A stretch of 64,000 bases of DNA, taken from Pedobacter africanus (GTDB lineage: Bacteria; Bacteroidota; Bacteroidia; Sphingobacteriales; Sphingobacteriaceae). The notes under the pieces were generated by a model that ran no database searches, had not been told where the DNA came from, and saw nothing but the letters and a program-made list of their open reading frames with translations. The position numbers and the translations under genes are program-made. Each line of letters starts with the position of its first letter. The first letter of the stretch is position 1. The DNA lies in assembly GCF_900176535.1 (NCBI RefSeq), contig NZ_FWXT01000002.1, positions 590,911 to 654,910 on the forward strand. The letters run 5' to 3'. This document shows, one piece after another, positions 61,593-64,000 of the stretch.

Positions 61593-62738
61593 ATGAAAAA
61601 ACTAACAATAGCGGCTTTGATGCTTGCTCCGGTAATTGCATCGGCCCAAAGCCCCGCTTTCACTTTAAAAGGAAAAATCTCAGGACTGAATGCCCCGGCC
61701 AAAGCATTTTTAACCTACAGAATGGATGGTAAGAATGTGATGGATTCTGTTCCGGTTAACAATGGTGTCTTTCAATTTACAGGTAACGTTGCAAGCCCTG
61801 TCAGTGCCCGCCTGATTCTCGACCACAAAGGGGTAGGACTTGGTAAATTGGGAAGAGCAGCAGATATGCTTTCCCTGTATGTAGACAATGGAACTATCTC
61901 TGTTGATGGGGCAGATTCAGTAAAAAAAGCGAAGATCAGTGGCTCAAAAATTAATCAGGAAGCCCTTGCTTACCATACATTTATCGGTGGGCCCGACAAA
62001 TTAATGAAGGCTATAGACACAGAATATGGTGCAGCATCCGAAGAAAAAAGAAATGATCCTGAATTTAAAAAATCCTTACAGGAGCGTTACGGAAAAGCCG
62101 CTGCTGAGAAAAAGGCGTTGCAATCAAAATTCATAAAAGAAAACCCAGCTTCTTATTTCAGCCTGGTGGCCCTGACAGAAACTGCGGGGAGCAGCATAGA
62201 TGTAGCTAAAGTTGAGCCTGTTTTTAAAGGCTTGTCAGACGGCTTGCGTAACAGTGCATCCGGATTGGCATTTGCCAAACAAATCGATGCCGCACGTGCA
62301 ACCTCAGTTGGCGCAATGGCCCCTGAATTTGCTCAGAATGATGTAAATGATAAGCCGGTGTCCCTTTCTTCATTCAAAGGAAAATACGTATTGATCGATT
62401 TCTGGGCTTCATGGTGTGGTCCATGCCGCGCGGAAAACCCCAATGTGGTGAGTGCTTTCAACCAGTATAAAGACAAAAATTTCACTGTACTTGGAATCTC
62501 ATTGGATAATCCTGGTAAAAAAGACGCATGGCTTGCTGCTATTGAAAAAGACCAGTTGGCCTGGACACAATTGTCTGATTTAAACGGATGGAACAATGCC
62601 GTGGCCAAACAGTATGGCATCAGGTCAATTCCCCAAAATCTGCTTATAGATCCTAACGGGAAAATTATTGCTAAAAATCTGAGAGGAGAGGAGTTACACA
62701 AAAGTCTGAAGGAAATTCTTGGCGCTCCTTCAAAATAA
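61593..62738 (+). CDS. TlpA-like thiol-disulfide oxidoreductase with DUF4369 N-terminal domain
   Basis: A 381-residue exported protein (signal cleaved near IASAQ, residue ~19). The N-terminal part (about 22-125) is a DUF4369-type beta domain (FTLKGKISGL, VNNGVFQFTG). A charged helical region follows. The C-terminal AhpC/TSA-thioredoxin domain has FWASWCGPC with Cys275 and Cys278, and cis-Pro in RSIPQNLLID. It would reduce or shuffle disulfides in the periplasm, drawing electrons from the DsbD encoded downstream. The client protein is unknown. Confidence 0.9.
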   Translation: MKKLTIAALMLAPVIASAQSPAFTLKGKISGLNAPAKAFLTYRMDGKNVMDSVPVNNGVFQFTGNVASPVSARLILDHKGVGLGKLGRAADMLSLYVDNGTISVDGADSVKKAKISGSKINQEALAYHTFIGGPDKLMKAIDTEYGAASEEKRNDPEFKKSLQERYGKAAAEKKALQSKFIKENPASYFSLVALTETAGSSIDVAKVEPVFKGLSDGLRNSASGLAFAKQIDAARATSVGAMAPEFAQNDVNDKPVSLSSFKGKYVLIDFWASWCGPCRAENPNVVSAFNQYKDKNFTVLGISLDNPGKKDAWLAAIEKDQLAWTQLSDLNGWNNAVAKQYGIRSIPQNLLIDPNGKIIAKNLRGEELHKSLKEILGAPSK

Positions 62739-62901
62739 TATGCGCCTAAAGGCTCACCTGTTTAAACCAAAAGCGTAAATTATCGTCAATACTGTATCTT
62801 CCGTGTAATATTTTGAAGGGATATCATTTAAATTACAATTCAGATTAACCAGGGTATTACCGGAAATACATAAGTTTGCTAACACATAAAAAAACAATAA
62901 A

Positions 62902-63348
62902 ATGAAAAACCTAATCTTGTTAACCGTTGGATTGCTATTTGGCCTTACCGCAAGTAGTCAAATTTTGAAACCTGTGAAATGGAGTTATGCTGCAAAGAAG
63001 ACTTCAAAAAATGAAGCTACATTGTACCTTAAAGCTACCATCGATGAAGGATGGCACCTTTATTCGCAGTACATGGCTGATGGTGGGCCCGTAAAAACAA
63101 GTTTTAAATTCGCATCGTCAAAAGCTTATAGTCCTGTTGGTAAAACAACTGAGCCAAAACCGATTGTTAAATTTGAAAAATCATTTGACATGAACGTAAG
63201 CTATTTCGAAAAATCAGTTATTTTCCAGCAGAAAGTAAAGCTTACAGGAGCAAATGCTACTGTAAAAGGAACACTGGAGTATATGGTGTGTGACGATTCT
63301 CAGTGTCTTCCTCCAGAAACTGTTGAATTCTCTATTCCTGTAAAATAA
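62902..63348 (+). CDS. Stand-alone DsbD alpha-like domain protein
   Basis: A 148-residue secreted protein (signal cleaved near TASSQ, residue ~20). The mature part is an immunoglobulin-like beta domain of the DsbD N-terminal type: LKATIDEGWHLYSQY, KFEKSFDMNVSYFEKS and the redox pair Cys130/Cys135 in VCDDSQCLPP. In enterobacterial DsbD this domain is fused to the membrane part; here it is a separate gene six bases upstream of dsbD. It would take electrons from DsbD and pass them to periplasmic proteins. Confidence 0.82.
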   Translation: MKNLILLTVGLLFGLTASSQILKPVKWSYAAKKTSKNEATLYLKATIDEGWHLYSQYMADGGPVKTSFKFASSKAYSPVGKTTEPKPIVKFEKSFDMNVSYFEKSVIFQQKVKLTGANATVKGTLEYMVCDDSQCLPPETVEFSIPVK

Positions 63349-63354
63349 ACAAAA

Positions 63355-64000
63355 ATGATTTCAGGTAACTATTTGACAAGTGTGAAAGCACTTGTCATTG
63401 GTCTTTTTTTATTCCTGGGTACGGGCAGCGTTGTATGGGCACAAGAGGCCGATACAACGCTATCTGACTTGGAATTTACAGAGATATCATCCGATGCAGC
63501 CCCTGCAGATACAGCAGCTGTGGCCCCTGCAAGTACAACGAAAGATAGCTTAAGCAGCGATACTACTGCCGTTAAGGCTGATACCAAAGCTGCAGCACCA
63601 GCGGCTGAAAAATCAAAGACACTCTGGGAAACTTTCATTGCCGGTCTTGTAGGTGGTTTTCTAGCCTTTTTAATGCCATGTATCTTCCCGATGGTACCAC
63701 TTACCATCAGCTACTTTACCAAAAGGGCAGGCAGCAAAGGCAAGGGAATTGGTCAGGCACTGATCTACGGATTGTCCATCATTGTCATTTACGTGGCTTT
63801 CGGACTACTGATCACGGTGATCTTCGGCTCGGCCGGATTGAATGCATTGAGCGCAAGCGGGTTGTTTAATTTCCTGTTCTTTATTTTGCTGGTGGTATTT
63901 GCCATCTCATTTTTCGGGGCTTTCGAAATTACCCTGCCCAGCTCATTTGTCAATAAAATAGACAGCAAAGCCGATAACAGCAAAGGTTTGCTGGGGATCT
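63355..64000 (+). CDS. dsbD: DsbD/CcdA-type protein-disulfide reductase, N-terminal part
   Basis: The gene runs off the window after 215 codons. A signal sequence (cleaved near WAQE, residue ~31) is followed by an Ala/Thr-rich linker (to ~85) and then the membrane domain, opening FIAGLVGGFLAFLMPCIFPMVP with the conserved first active Cys in the MPCIFP motif. Four membrane segments are visible. No alpha domain is present at the N terminus, matching the separate alpha gene just upstream. A C-terminal thioredoxin-like domain is expected outside the window. Confidence 0.85.
   Translation, partial: MISGNYLTSVKALVIGLFLFLGTGSVVWAQEADTTLSDLEFTEISSDAAPADTAAVAPASTTKDSLSSDTTAVKADTKAAAPAAEKSKTLWETFIAGLVGGFLAFLMPCIFPMVPLTISYFTKRAGSKGKGIGQALIYGLSIIVIYVAFGLLITVIFGSAGLNALSASGLFNFLFFILLVVFAISFFGAFEITLPSSFVNKIDSKADNSKGLLGI

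Overview
The window looks like chromosome of a Bacteroidota member, most probably Sphingobacteriaceae and close to Pedobacter. The signs are two polysaccharide-utilisation-type loci, each with ECF sigma factor, FecR anti-sigma, STN-domain SusC and SusD; GH109, PNGase F-like and FabV proteins of types common in that group; starts mostly without a Shine-Dalgarno; and TAnnTTTG-like promoter elements. The genus is inferred from gene content only. I saw no rRNA, tRNA, insertion sequence, prophage or CRISPR array.

Layout. (1) 1-7325, minus strand: a compact operon with an FHA-like protein, a 32-residue membrane microprotein, a PP2C phosphatase with an extracytoplasmic domain, a single-chain SEDS glycosyltransferase/penicillin-binding transpeptidase fusion, an FHA protein and the start of a Ser/Thr kinase. 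It resembles in content the actinobacterial fhaA-fhaB-pstP-rodA-pbpA-pknA-pknB locus. (2) 7644-14533: arginine decarboxylase, arginase, ArgRS, an AI-2E/PerM family membrane protein and MnmE. (3) 14550-25629: a candidate N-glycan locus with a PNGase F-like amidase, ECF sigma, FecR, SusC, SusD, a small lipoprotein and GH20 hexosaminidase. (4) 25697-33066: a HipA-like kinase/DUF3037 pair, Idi, FabV, a TIGR04325-type methyltransferase and pyruvate carboxylase. (5) 33089-37836: a secreted protein, a hexuronate-type MFS transporter, a GapN-like aldehyde dehydrogenase and a small membrane protein. (6) 38013-48748: a second ECF/FecR/SusC/SusD locus beside an N-acetylhexosamine kinase-like protein, a LacI regulator and a GH109 enzyme, suggesting use of alpha-GalNAc-containing glycans. 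(7) 48863-54592: a small membrane protein, an XRE regulator and hexuronate catabolism genes (Eda, KdgK, mannonate oxidoreductase, UxuA) with their own LacI regulator. (8) 54810-61342: TetR and a tripartite RND efflux pump. (9) 61593-64000: TlpA-like thioredoxin, stand-alone DsbD alpha domain and the start of DsbD.

How the parts work together. The two glycan loci and the hexuronate genes form a picture of host- or environment-derived glycan use: release (PNGase F-like), trimming (GH20, GH109), uptake (SusCD, MFS), phosphorylation (kinases) and entry into central metabolism. A 19-base element with one mismatch lies both upstream of the transporter/GapN pair and between kdgK and the mannonate genes 17 kb away, so one LacI protein probably controls both. 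A second family of LacI-type palindromes surrounds the GH109/kinase genes. Three copies of TTAAC-N3-GTTAA flank the TetR/RND junction. The wall-synthesis/kinase operon is the strongest candidate for an under-described system.
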